This document shows, one piece after another, positions 10,701-22,781 of a DNA stretch of 64,000 bases (position 1 is the stretch's first letter; each line of letters opens with the position of its first letter). This DNA comes from Miscanthus floridulus. Taxonomy: Eukaryota > Streptophyta > Magnoliopsida > Poales > Poaceae. The notes below the pieces were generated by a model, which ran no database searches, was not told the DNA's origin, and worked only from the letters and a program-made list of their open reading frames with translations. The translations under genes were made by a program, and so were the position numbers. The stretch covers positions 10,240,386-10,304,385 of the forward strand of contig NC_089593.1 of NCBI RefSeq assembly GCF_019320115.1. Reading direction: 5' to 3'.

Positions 10701-13700
10701 TCGGTAGCAGCGTGAAAATAGAAAAAGAAAATAAAAATAGAAACAAAAAAAGAAAACCTTTAGTTCGGTAGCAGCGTGAAAATAGAAGTGAAAATAGAAA
10801 AAAAAGGAAAATAGAAATAGAAACAAAAAAAAGAAAAAAAAAACTTTAGTCTCCGTGGTCAGGCCGAGAGGCCTCTTTAGCCCCGGTTGGTATTACCAAT
10901 CGGGACTAAAGGTGGACCTTTAGTCCCGGGCGCGAAACCGGGACTAAAGGAGGGGCCCTTTAGTCCCGGATTCGTGCTCCCGGTTCTAAAACCGGGACTA
11001 AAGGGGTTGAGAACCGGGAGTAGAGCTAGTTTCTCTACTAGTGTAAATCTCCTCTTCTCCACACTGAATAGGATAAGCACTACTCTTCTGGACATTTGTC
11101 TTTAGGCCAGATGCATCCCCAAACAGGTCAAGTATATCCATAGTTATTTCTATATATATATATCAAGGGTACTAAGAACCATCTAGAGAACACTGTTATA
11201 ATAAAAAATGGTCATGCTTAAGCACTCTAAAATAACGTTACAAACACTTACCAATAATTTTTTTTACAAAAAAGGCTATTTTTCTATTTTTCACTGTCCG
11301 TTTCCATGTAAGCAACTTTACTTGTTGCCGCTCTGGATAATCATTTTCTCGTTATTGCTGACTTTGGAATACTATCATTTCCATGTAAGCGGTCCATATT
11401 TTTTTTCTCGAACAGGTCCATATGTTTTTTTATTCTTTTGCAAAAAGTTCAGTATACATTTATTAACACTTACATTTCTCCTGCCCTATTCAGCTTTACC
11501 GGTGTCATCACTATTCCCTTTTTTGTATTTCATGGTATGTTTGTCATGATTCCTCTTAACCTAAATCCTAAGGATATTTCACTGTTCCGTATAGATATCA
11601 ATAATCTAGTGATAGAACTATTAATTTGTCAATATTAATTCATCAGCCCCTCTCATTTATTTTTCCATATATATGCGCCGGCGTGCATATTTGTTTTAGC
11701 TAATAAGTTTATCTCTTTCTCAGATAAGAGACTTGCATGTTGCAAAAAGAACAGACGATATTGGTTTCTATGCTGGATTTGTGGGTTAGTCCTCATAAAT
11801 TGCTGATTCATTCACATGTGAGATGGTTGAGTATATATATGATGTTTTGAACTTTTTCTGGACAATTTTCAGGCGCTTCATTTATGCTTGGTAGATGCTT
11901 GACTTCAACTGTTTGGGGAATAGCAGCAGATCGTATTGGGAGAAAGCCAGTAGTCATGGTTGGCATTTTGTCTGTGTTAGTAAATGTTCTTGCTTCCATC
12001 AGTATTGACTAAAGCATTAATTCTTTCATTCCTATCTTATAATGAATTTCATTTTATATGTCTATTCTCTAATAAATCTTGTTAATATTGCAGGGTCATA
12101 TTTAATACCTTTGTTTGGCCTTAGTACTAGTTACTGGATGGCAATAACTACAAGATTTCTCCTTGGCGCATTAAATGGTTTGCTTGGGCCAATTAAAGTA
12201 AGTAAATTAGCATGTTGTTCAATACTTTTATGCAAGGTGTAATCAGCTGATGCCTTTTATGGCCAAATTTTGTAGGCTTATGCTATTGAAATTTGCCGAC
12301 CTGAACATGAAGCTCTGGGACTATCACTTGTAATATATTCATGAAACGAAATTTGAACTTCTCTTGTTTTTATTCTAAAGTTCAATTTCTTGTAATTGTA
12401 GGTCAGCACCGCTTGGGGGATAGGTCTGATCATTGGACCTGCTCTTGGAGGCTACCTCGCACTGGTATAGTAGAGAATGTAACAATTTTAGGCTATGATT
12501 TATTAGAAACCGTAACGCAATTCTTGTACGCCAGCCTGCAGAAAAATTTCCAGACATCTTTTCACCAGACTCATTCTTTGGAAGGTATTCTTTCTTTTAT
12601 CGAAACTAGATACTTCTTGCTATCTGTAATACTCACATTTGGTGGAAACTTGACAGGTTCCCGTATTTCTTACCCTGCTTGTGCACATCACTCTTTGCTA
12701 CTGTTGTTCTTGCAAGCTGTATATGGATGCCGGTATGTTAGATTGCTATAATCTTCGTGCTCATGATTGTGCTTGCTCAAATCTTCTAAATGCTTCTGTG
12801 CTCCAATCTATATTGCACAATCTAACACATAATTGATATTTAAGATAATTTTAATATATATGACACACTACAAAACACATGAGTCCTATCTATATTTTAG
12901 AAAGAGAGTTTGGTCCTAATATGTTTATTTCAACATTGAACAACTTTTGCATGGTACTAAGGTCGAGCAGAACTTTGTTTGTTTTCTCTGTGAGGGGATG
13001 CCTTTCCTTTTTTTTAGTTACATATAAGGTTGAGGGTCTGAATCAACGTCCTTGCAAAATAAACAAGAATAAAGATGCATAGAAATTCCCTTCCCTATAC
13101 TCCAACTTGTGTGGGAACTTTCGGCACTGGGTAAGTGGGTATGTCATTTCCTTTTATAAGTGGTATAATGATATATGATATATGTCAAATAACGAGGGAA
13201 TTTTTTATGGTTTAAATTATTCCATCAATAAGATGTTTAGTTTTGTCCCTCAAATTTATTCTTCCACATTATATAGTAAAGTGCCTTGATATATTTTTAG
13301 GAGACACTACACAAGCATAAAGTTCATGAAAATGAAAATAAAATAGTTGAAGCTTTGGAGGCCCATCTGATTGACTGCAAAGAGAAGGTTGAAAAAAATT
13401 CTAGCTTGGATAACAAGAAGAGTTTGTTCAAGAATTGGCCATTGATGTCATCCATAATTATGAATTGTGTCTTCTCCTTTCATGATATGGCTTATACAGA
13501 GGTATATTTCTACCTTTTTTATTTCTTATGGTTTTGAAAATTATCTTAAATGTGATATCTGTTAATTATGTATTCTCCAAACATGTATTATATCTAAAAA
13601 TATAACTAGTAGGCATATTTGATACATCGTATAAACTTGTTTTTGCATGGATGGTCTTAATATCTAAAAATATAACCTGCTCCTGATATTATTGTCAGAT

Positions 13701-16270
13701 GGTTACTTTCCGCGGACAGATAGTTAATTTTGGATTATTCTACAACTAATTGTGCTCTTGAATTAGTTTTACATTCTGGCAGACATGATATTTATTTTTA
13801 AGTACTCAACACAATTTTAAGTGGAATTGTATGTATTACCTTACAATTATGAATAATGAACAACCTATCAGAGATTACTAATATATAATTTGTAACCTAT
13901 ATACAACAGCATGTGTAACCACACAATTGATTACCTCTCAAAAAAGCTTGTAGAAGCAAAAGAAAAATCAACTGATGGTAGCCAATGATAAATATTCACT
14001 ATGCTAGATTATCTCAGTGTGTCAATACCAGCTAAGCTATGCAACACTTGTGACAATACAGCTACTGCTATTCTTTTAATGACACATTTACAAATCTAAT
14101 ATTATATATTTGACACTCTAAATGACCTCAAATGAAAATGTTGTTAACTGCAAAGTTGTACACCTCATCGAGTACTACAACTTTGATGTTGACTTTGTAT
14201 CCATTAGACATTGTTAACCATCTCAAATTTGATCTGAGAATTCATACTGAATATTTGTACATGTAAACCATCTCCAATTAAAATGTTGTCAACTACATAG
14301 TTTTAGTTCTCTTTGAACTCTACAATTTTGGTCAAAAGCTTACTTTGATCTGACCTCATATAAAAAGATTTTTTTTTCAAAAATAGTTTATCAGTGACGT
14401 TTAAACCACAAACCGGTAGTGATATATGTGGACTTTCACTGCCAATTCATGGCTATAACAGGCAATGATAGTACACTATCTATCACCGTTGGTTGTAGCC
14501 ACAAACCGGAGTGAAAGTCCACATATCACTGCTGGTGCTACCAAAGCAACCGACAGTGATTGTCTGGTAGCAGTTACGTTATTATACTACTTAATGTACT
14601 AACTTTGGGCTTTATGAGAACTAAATACTGCTTCGACTTTAGGTGTTCTCTTTATGGGCTGAAAGTGACAAGAAGTATGGTGGCCTTAGCTTATCATCTC
14701 AGGATGTAGGTCAAGTGCTTTCAATAACAGGTAACACTTATTATTTTGGTACTTTTATCAGTGTTGCCAGTATTGTATTGTGTGTGTGCTGGTTATTCTA
14801 TCACAACTTAGGTGCTAGGAAATAACCGGCATCACACATATTTTCCCAGAAGTATATTTTAAAACTACGCTACTATAAACTTTGACAATTGTAGCTGTCC
14901 ATGATTATCAATAGTGGACGTGAACTGTTAATTTTACCCCAAGCTAGAAAGAGTATTCAAAGTCTTCCCTAGCTATTGTCCTTTTCTTCTCAACGGCACT
15001 GCTATTTACACCTGACCTTTTCTATTTATTTTTATATCAACACTGACAAATCACAGTATCTGCCTCTTGCATCTCCAGGTGTCAGTCTTATTGTATATCA
15101 ACTCTCTGTATATCCTTGGATTAATAAAATTCTTGGACCTATCAAGTCTTCTCGAATTGCAGCTGTGAGTAAAAACTGTAGTTCTGCTGATAAGCATTAA
15201 CTCATTTGGCTGCATGTCTTATGTGGTGCATGATCTTGCAGATTCTGTGCATACCTCTTCTCTTCGCATATCCCTATATGACATATCTCTCAGGAACTGG
15301 ACTATTGATCATTTTGAATATTGCATCAGTATTAAAAAATAATCTTGGTGTGAGTATTTTCTTTTCTCCATCGCCTTGATATTTTCAGAACAAATTTTGT
15401 CCATTTATGACATTTCTTTCTTATATATTCTAGATAGAAAATAAATCTGCTGTTATCAGGAGTGGTTGCATTATTGTAATGGACTTATAGACTCATATAA
15501 ACTTGGAGACCACTTAGGATTTTTGCACCTCATGTTAATAAGTTTATCCATGACATGTTGTATCAGATTACTATCGTCACAAGCACTTTCATCCTTCAAA
15601 ATAATGCTGTGGTATGTGCATATAAGTTCAAATCAATTTCAATGCCATTCTGTTGTTGTATCCTACAAGTATCATATTGACTGATCTCTGTGCAACTAAT
15701 CAGCCTCAAGATCAAAGAGGAGCTGCAAATGGACTGTCCATGACAGTAATGTCTTTATTCAAGGCAGTCGCTCCTGCTGGGGCTGGCATTGTGTGAGTAG
15801 TATATACTTTAGTTACTCACCACTTCTGTGAGATATTTAATTTTTCATTAGGTCTCAGTTAGAATAATCTTGGATTTCTAACTTAATCCCAAAGCACTGC
15901 TAAACATGCTTAGGCATTTTGGTATCCTCATGACTTACTAATACATGCAAAATTGCAAATGCAGGTTTTCCTGGGCACAGAGACGCCAGCAGGCTTTCTT
16001 CTTTCCAGGTCTAAGTTTTATCTTTTTGATGCATTCACATGCCATATTAACTCCTTTGGATATTTTAGTCACTACTTCTCATTATGGTTGCTGCTGCTGT
16101 ACTCTAGGATTATGACACTCTACTTCCAGTTTTCTTCTGATTCCACAATCAATCCACATACAGGTGATCAGATGGTGTTCTTTCTCCTGAGCGTCATCGA
16201 GTTTCTTGGACTTGTGCTCACATTCAAGCCCTTTATGGCAATGCCAGAGCAGCAATATGATAGGAATTAG
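7736..16270 (+). CDS. ZIFL: ZIFL-type major facilitator transporter, 17 exons, with a one-base frameshift in exon 5
   Basis: Exons: 7736-7880, 11494-11534, 11724-11784, 11873-11975, 12094-12197, 12276-12329, 12402-12464, 12535-12584, 12657-12732, 13301-13501, 14643-14730, 15079-15164, 15242-15349, 15567-15611, 15704-15792, 15965-16008, 16164-16270. All junctions are GT-AG. Apart from exon 5, phases fit and the spliced frame would give 487 residues, normal for zinc-induced-facilitator-like proteins. These 12-helix MFS carriers act at the vacuolar or plasma membrane; grass relatives include the TOM phytosiderophore exporters. Diagnostic features are the N-terminal 'HPGCPGC' motif (residues about 15-21), the loop 'WGIAADRIGRKPV', the antiporter-like 'WGIGLIIGPALGG' and 'RGAANGLSMTV'. 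In exon 5 'aatacctttgtttggc' carries one more T than the frame needs (near 12109-12113). The normal splice form would stop after about 125 residues. It is either a recent pseudogene, rescued by an alternative acceptor, or a sequencing error. Exact substrate is unknown. Confidence 0.9.
8561..8699. mobile_element. 139-bp MITE with CAGCCTGTTCG terminal inverted repeats
   Basis: The ends are 'cagcctgttcggttgg' and 'ccaaacgaacaggctg', giving an 11-bp perfect terminal inverted repeat, with 'agt' on both sides as a possible 3-bp target duplication. It lies inside the LINE coding region and splits it. A closely similar copy is at 38219-38356, and looser relatives lie at 49738-49899, 48479-48603 and 47384-47490. 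Confidence 0.75.
9756..11043. mobile_element. Non-autonomous CACTA (En/Spm-type) transposon
   Basis: The termini 'cactagtagagaaac' (9756-9770) and 'gtttctctactagtg' (11029-11043) are a perfect 15-bp inverted repeat beginning with CACTA. Both are flanked by the trinucleotide taa (9753-9755 and 11044-11046), the expected 3-bp target duplication. Both subterminal regions carry many copies of 'tttagtcccggttgg' and 'ccaaccgggactaaa' in both orientations, the usual transposase-binding arrays. No transposase frame is present in the 1288 bp, so it depends on an autonomous relative. Confidence 0.93.
10640..10850. repeat. A-rich tandem repeat inside the CACTA element
   Basis: A unit of about 65 bp containing 'aacctttagttcggtagcag' plus 'cgtgaaaatagaa' and A-rich spacers is repeated two to three times. 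Open frames through it ('FLFLFSFFFYFHFYF') are artefacts of composition. Confidence 0.65.
14418..14530. repeat. Foldback sequence in ZIFL intron 10
   Basis: The arm 'agtgatatatgtggactttc' (from 14418) is matched in inverted orientation by 'gtgaaagtccacatatcact' ending at 14530. The surrounding text repeats 'cacaaaccgg'. It looks like the subterminal part of a degraded DNA transposon, probably CACTA-type. The rest of the 1.14-kb intron (13502-14642) shows nothing else that I recognise. Confidence 0.55.
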
Positions 16271-16480
16271 AGTTTTTAATTAGTTGCAGAAGCATTGGAT
16301 CATTCAGATCAATCAGATGGACTAGTCCTGCGCTAGTAAAGCGAAAAGGGATTAAGCATGCCCTTGAACCAAACAGCTGGGGTTATTCATGGAGAGTTAC
16401 TGGTTTTATTGTTGATGATAATTATTGTATGTTAGCCTGGTGGACTGATGTGCGTATTGTGTGTCTGATATATATATCGT

Positions 16481-17162
<682 letters not shown>

Positions 17163-17166
<4 letters not shown>

Positions 17167-17360
17167 TATTCTACACCCTTGGTGTAGAATATTATTCTAC
17201 ACCACAAGTCAAAATTGACCAGAAAAAATACTGAGTACTACTGAACAGTGCTCAATATCACTCAGTACTACACCTAGCACCACGAAATACTGAATAATAC
17301 TGAAACGCGACTATTGAATAATACTGAATTCTATTCAGTATAATAGTTTGGTGTAGAATA

Positions 17361-17364
<4 letters not shown>
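17163..17364. mobile_element. 202-bp MITE with GCGCTATTCTACACC termini within (TA)n
   Basis: The ends 'gcgctattctacacc' and 'ggtgtagaatagcgc' are a perfect 15-bp inverted repeat, with (TA)n on both sides. The interior repeats variants of 'cagtactactgaa' and 'gaataatactgaa'. A diverged relative sits next to TA runs at 47764-47970. No coding sequence is present. Confidence 0.8.
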
Positions 17365-17435
<71 letters not shown>

Positions 17436-17438
<3 letters not shown>

Positions 17439-17699
17439 AGAGGCTATTCAGCAGCCGGCTACAAAATAAGTTATTCTGTAGCCACCTCTATTTACCATAA
17501 TTTTATATACTAATTTACCATAATGTCAATACATATTTACGATAGTTGGATTACTATAACACATGGGAATATTTACCATAACGTTATAGTAAACCACTTA
17601 GTAAGGAGTTACTGTAAATCTCGTAAATTAATATAGTAATTATCGTAACTCAAAGTGGCTACAGAATAAGTTATTCTGCAGCCAGCTATAGGATAGTAG

Positions 17700-17702
<3 letters not shown>
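17436..17702 (-). mobile_element. Micron-like element, minus orientation, within (TA)n
   Basis: It begins 'ggagaggctattcagcagcc' and ends 'gctataggatagtagttc', the reverse complement of the element at 16811-17076 with very few differences. TA tracts flank it. The match between arms suggests a recent inverted duplication or two insertions from one source. Confidence 0.8.
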
Positions 17703-17778
<76 letters not shown>

Positions 17779-17781
<3 letters not shown>

Positions 17782-18422
17782 TGGTGTAGAAAAGGAAGGC
17801 CGCCATCAGTAAAAAAAAAATTGTTCATAACTAACTCGGACAGAATGTATTTATTTAATGGTATAACTATTTACTCGAATTACCTGATTCGCTCTTGATT
17901 AAGGTTTCTATATCCACGAACTATTAATACATGGCGTTTTTACAGCGAAACTGTACTAAACTGTTGCCAATTTGGTTGTAAGAAATGTCAAGCTCAATAA
18001 TACTGACCAGACATAGTAGGAGTAAACATAATGTGAAAGCTTCCCATTTGTCTTGCCACAAAAAAAGGTATGCCATAATGGGAAATTTGAAGATAACGTA
18101 AGATTATTTGATACAAATATTAACGGTTAATATTTTAAAAATTAGAAAAGAATGATGTGAAATGGGTATCTTGACTGTGGAACGATAAAATTATTGAGTT
18201 GCATGTGCTGGTCCATTCAATCCAAAAGTTTCAACTGATAGAAAGAGGTGAACAATTTACTTATACTTCAACACTCCCACACATGTGAAAGCTTCTTCAA
18301 GCCTTAGAAACGAAATAGGAGTGAGCAATAATTATTTTATTTAATTGTGATGGACAAGATTTGAATTCGAGACCTACACAGAATCAATAACAATAAGCTT
18401 CCCATTGACCAGAGGTGATTAC
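17779..18422. other. AT-rich intergenic stretch, nothing recognised
   Basis: No gene, RNA or clear repeat is seen apart from the words 'agtttggtgtagaa' at its left end, a possible remnant of the element at 17163-17364. Confidence 0.4.
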
Positions 18423-18712
18423 TGTTAGATTTAATGCGGGTATGACCTATATTTTATTTAATAATTAAATTAAATTAATTCTAAGGCCATATTAGATGCT
18501 AGGTGCAATAAAATGGTGGACTGGATGTAGTTGATGACTGAACTTGTAACGGTCATAGTTATGGCTGCGGTTACTAGTAACTCCTATGGTTATGGTTGTA
18601 ATTACTAGTAACCCCATGTTTATGGCAAGGTTACTAGTAATTGATGAACGCTTCATGATGCTTCATGACGTCCAGGTTCATCCTCGGTACTTCATCTTCT
18701 ACCTTCCGTGCT

Positions 18713-18721
18713 TATAAAAGG
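18713..18721 (+). promoter_or_regulatory. TATA box of the 5' LTR
   Basis: 'tataaaagg' follows a U3 region with three 'ttactagtaa' palindromes at about 18566-18640. The same box is kept in the 3' LTR. It fits the LTR promoter by sequence and position. Confidence 0.65.
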
Positions 18722-18829
18722 AGCGCTTGTCTTCAGCTATGCAGATGAAAAAAACAAGATATAGCACCATTATTCTTCTGTTGAGTTGCTCCCAAGTTTT
18801 CCCCATCCCAAGCCTCTAGAATCCAATAA

Positions 18830-21800
18830 TGAGTACGAGCTTACAATACTTAGTACATTTCATACAACAAGAGTTCTTGGAAATTATTTATTACAATACC
18901 AGGGTTCAGAGTACGATAATTAAACAGCGGAATGAAAATAAACATCTAGCGGAAATGATACAAGGATCCGTCTGTGCCCACCAGAAGAATCCTCCACACA
19001 AGAGCTACTCCTCAAGCTGCTCCTGCAACAGGATAAAATAAACCCTGAGTACACAATATACTCGCAAGACTTACCCGACTAGTGGGAATAGTTTCCCGAC
19101 TCCAAGGGGTATAATAGGCAATATGGGTTTGTTGTTTTCTTTTTGTTTGCGAAAAGCATTACTAGATGTACGTCCTTAAGATCAAGTTTAATTAGCAGTC
19201 ATGATTACTTCATTAGCTAACCATTCTAGGTAAGCACCTATACTACCTTCAAGCAAGGGTTGAGCAATAAGAACCATTTTACCATCTTTCATATTTCAGT
19301 TCTTACTACGGTGCTAGACCATAGCCAAGTCGTATCGTCTCACAGAAATGGCGATTCGTGAACCAATGTATCCCAGCTGGGTACCCCGAAACACATGTCC
19401 CGTTTGTACCCTGGGCACAAACAAGACCAACCCATTCCACTCCTGTTACGGGGTCTAGGACTCCATCCAAACTTGGACTCTAAGCCCTCACACTTGAGAG
19501 CTGGTCTCAATATGGTGCTTAGACCTTTACCTTTCCCCGCCTCCAATCAGTCGGTCCAGAAAGAGCTAGAACCCACGACAAGAGCGTAACGAGCCTTCCT
19601 GCTCCCATAAGTAAGTATGTGCTCAGGATAATAAGTCTGTGACCTAACTACCATCCACAGCAACGGACGGACCTCAATCGACACGGATAGGGAAAACAGT
19701 GTAACCAAGTTAAGCCCCATGGCCTCGGGACATAACTCATCACATCCACCATAACCCATACCATATCCCTACCCTATCTCCATTTTCCTTTCATCATTTT
19801 TATCATGAGAGTAATTATAATAATCACCTATTGTGAGCAACGACAGGTTACTCACGCTACCGATAACCTAAGCATAGCTGCTACTCGAACCTGTACTAGT
19901 AGGACTCATAGGACAGATATATATATGCATGTGGTTTTCATAAGATTCCTGTAACATAAATGCACATCACATATATATACAATGATTATAAAAAATAATG
20001 GTTATGCATCGGAGCTTGCCTTGGGCAGGCGCGGTGTCAGCTGAGTCAGTCGTCGGTGGCTCCGGGACCTCCTTCTGCACGAGAATCTCCTCATACTCCT
20101 CGACAATCTTCTCGAACTCGTGATTGCCGGTGGTCACGATCTTCGTCGACTCGTTCTCTATATGCATGCGATGATGATGCAACAATTCAGTATTTAGGCA
20201 ACAGCAGCTCTTAAAATAAGAATATGCATACTAAGCTACTAAGCTAGCTCTAATTACTGAGGTACTAAGCTAACTACCATCTTCATCAAGCAAAGTGTTG
20301 GGTTCACTAACAAACACTTAGCTTTGCAAATTAAGGGTATATCTTTATTTATACTAAAGATTTAATGTATTTTGAAACAAAGAACATTTAACTACCCTAA
20401 TGCTTAGTCTATTCTAAGGCCATAAAAATTACAGTGAGCACATAATAATACAATGAAGCTACCATAAACATTTCAGGACTAAAGCTATCACCAATTTACT
20501 ACAAAAAATCCTACAATGGTTAACTTAATAATATGAAGCACTTTCAAATGATTTAATACCTTCTAGTGTCAACACATATAAATATGAACTAAATACACCA
20601 ACAAATAGATCACAATTTTAGAAACCTAACAAAATTTGTTTCATAATTTTTGGACACCTACATGATTTTATATTAATTACTAAAGATTAGTTCAGAAATT
20701 AAATTAGAAAACCATTCACTGATTCCTAGAAAAAGAAAAACCAATCTCCCACGTGGCCCACGTGACGCAGCGCATGAGCGCAGCGGCCTGCTGGCGCGGC
20801 CCATGAAAGGCCGGCCCGCTCGTGAGGCGGCCCACGGTGGGGGAGTCCCGCGCACGTTGGTGCTTTTGCAAAAGAGGCCTCGCACTTCTCCCAAATCATA
20901 ACTAAGTGCTAACACTATTTCCCACTCTTTCAGACCTTCTCACTTAACCCCCCGTCCTTTCCCTAATTCACCCACGTGCACCCCCAGCGGCTTAGTGCAC
21001 GGCGACGCGGCGGATGGCGACACAGCACGGTCGCACCGGCCACCTGGGACATGCGCCGGCTCACATATCGGGTCGATCACCCTCCCCGACCCGAGCGGCT
21101 ATGCTAAGCGGCAACATAGGGCGACAAGACTCACTAGAGCCAGCTACGGCGGTACGTGGCCGTCCAGGACAGTGGTGCGGCTACCCCAGCAAACCAGAGC
21201 ACCTAAGAACCTAACTAGCTAGCGATAGAGCATCAGTAGACTACTGTAGACCTAGCCGAGGTGATGGTTTGTGTGGAGGATGGTGGAGGAGGTGTGGCCA
21301 CGTGTGGCCGAGCCGTGCGACGGTGCACCGTGGTGGCGCGGTCACATTAGTGGTGACGGGGAGGCGATAGCGGTTCCACTGGCATGCGCAAGGTGGATAG
21401 GGAGGCAAGGCGAAACTAGTGGTGCAGGTGAATTGGCTCGGGAAGGACGGTGGGAGGGCTGCCCTCGTCCATGGTCGAACGCGGCCTTATCGGCACGGTG
21501 GCGGGAAAAGCGCCAAATTGGAGCTTGGTAGTGCCTTCTTCATGGCTAGGTGGGGTCGGGCAGCGAGAGAACTTGATGGTGAAGTCGTAGACATGCTGAA
21601 TTAAACGAAAGTGATCACTCGATGGCCAATTTGACGATGTGGCTCGACGGCGACAGCAGAGGGAGAGAGAGAGATGAGGTGGCAAGTGGGCTCGTCTCGG
21701 TCTCGCCTTGGTGGGATGTGGCCGACGTGATCTAGGTGTTACGCGCACGGACGCAATCGGATAGGCACGTGCATCCATCGACCGGCATGGCCCACGCGGG

Positions 21801-22625
21801 CATAGTGCCATTAATGGTAAGGTGACGACGAGCTTGGCCATGTGCGCGCGGCATCTAACTGGGCCAGCAGTGGGGTATAGGCACAGGGGAGAGGCACGGA
21901 CGTGACGGGGATGCGATGACACCAGCAGCAGCTGCGTCGCGGCATGGGCGGGTTGGTGGTGCGGCTGCGCGGTGAGGCAGGCAGCAGCGTGCGTGCACGC
22001 GCAGAGCGAGCTGGCGCGGCGACGTCGTGCCTCGAGGCATGGTGACCGTGCTCACCCGATGAACTAGGCCGAAATCATGTCTTGTATGAATTTTAAAGCG
22101 CCTATAAAAACTAAACAATTGCTCTGGAACCTAAACCATCTTCACCATGCTCCAGAGGGGATATGAGGCTACCAACCTGAGCTAAAACACGACACCACTT
22201 CTTAACTCGATTTCACAAAATAAATTGCCAAACTTAGCATTGTCTAGTTGTCAACGTACTTGAAAATATTCTAAGTTTTTTTAAGCTAAACTTGATTCTA
22301 AGTTGCATTTCTAGGCTATTAGAAATATTGGCTAGCAATGTTATTTTTCAAGGCAAGTATTTCATTGTCATCTACAAAGTTCATATTCCAAACTTTATTT
22401 CAACGCCACATATATGTTCTATAGCATTTTTGTTCAATAAAATTTGGTTTAAACCCTACTTGATATACATGAGTTGTGTAATAGCTTCTCATTTAATATT
22501 TTTATTGATCATCTTAAGTTACAAAAATGTTATCTACACATTTCATCACATGCATTATCACATAAACATGATGCTCATGACATGTTTTAGTAATTTGTTT
22601 AGGGCGTAATACGAAGGGTGTTACA
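18830..22625 (-). mobile_element. Gypsy-type solo LTR (about 3.8 kb) inside the copia 5' LTR
   Basis: Read on the minus strand the segment starts 'tgtaacaccc' and ends 'ctcgtactca', the TG...CA form of an LTR. No gag or pol domain is present. Words such as 'gtaagtcttgcgagta' and 'tgttgcagg' (minus strand, near 19020-19080) also occur in the LTR at 29290-33820, so both belong to related long-LTR families. A GC-rich stretch at 20740-22060 gives long open frames without any domain. I could not find a target duplication, and 12 bases on its left match neither element. Confidence 0.65.
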
Positions 22626-22781
22626 GGTATACTTCTAATCTTACTATTTCTATGTTCAGTAAGGTTTTGTGCTTTTAAACATAATCAGTATGTTCATCAT
22701 AGTTGCCACTAGTAGTTCACACGTGCACATATTTGTTATCACGAATTTACTGCTATTTTTTAGATTAAATTAAACACAAAA

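Larger units (their letters stand above)
8072..11150 (-). mobile_element. L1-type LINE remnant in ZIFL intron 1, split by two later insertions
   Basis: On the minus strand 11044-11150 encodes the end of the reverse-transcriptase region ('LFGDASGLKTN' with 'KSSAYPIQCGEE'). 9755 down to 8700 continues with 'KIRRGFLWRGRKETRGGHC' and a zf-RVT domain ('CPERCILCDQEQETINHLL'), and 8560-8256 gives the C-terminus. A T run at about 8072-8078 is the poly(A) tail on the other strand. The CACTA element 9756-11043 and the MITE 8561-8699 interrupt it. It is 5'-truncated and dead, and opposite in direction to the host gene. Confidence 0.8.

Noticed and set aside
17640..17828. Frame with an Ile-Tyr repeat
   Set aside because: It is a translation of the (TA)n tract.
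19967..20185. Short acidic minus-strand frame (72 codons)
   Set aside because: It lies inside the nested gypsy-type LTR and has no recognised domain; likely LTR sequence.
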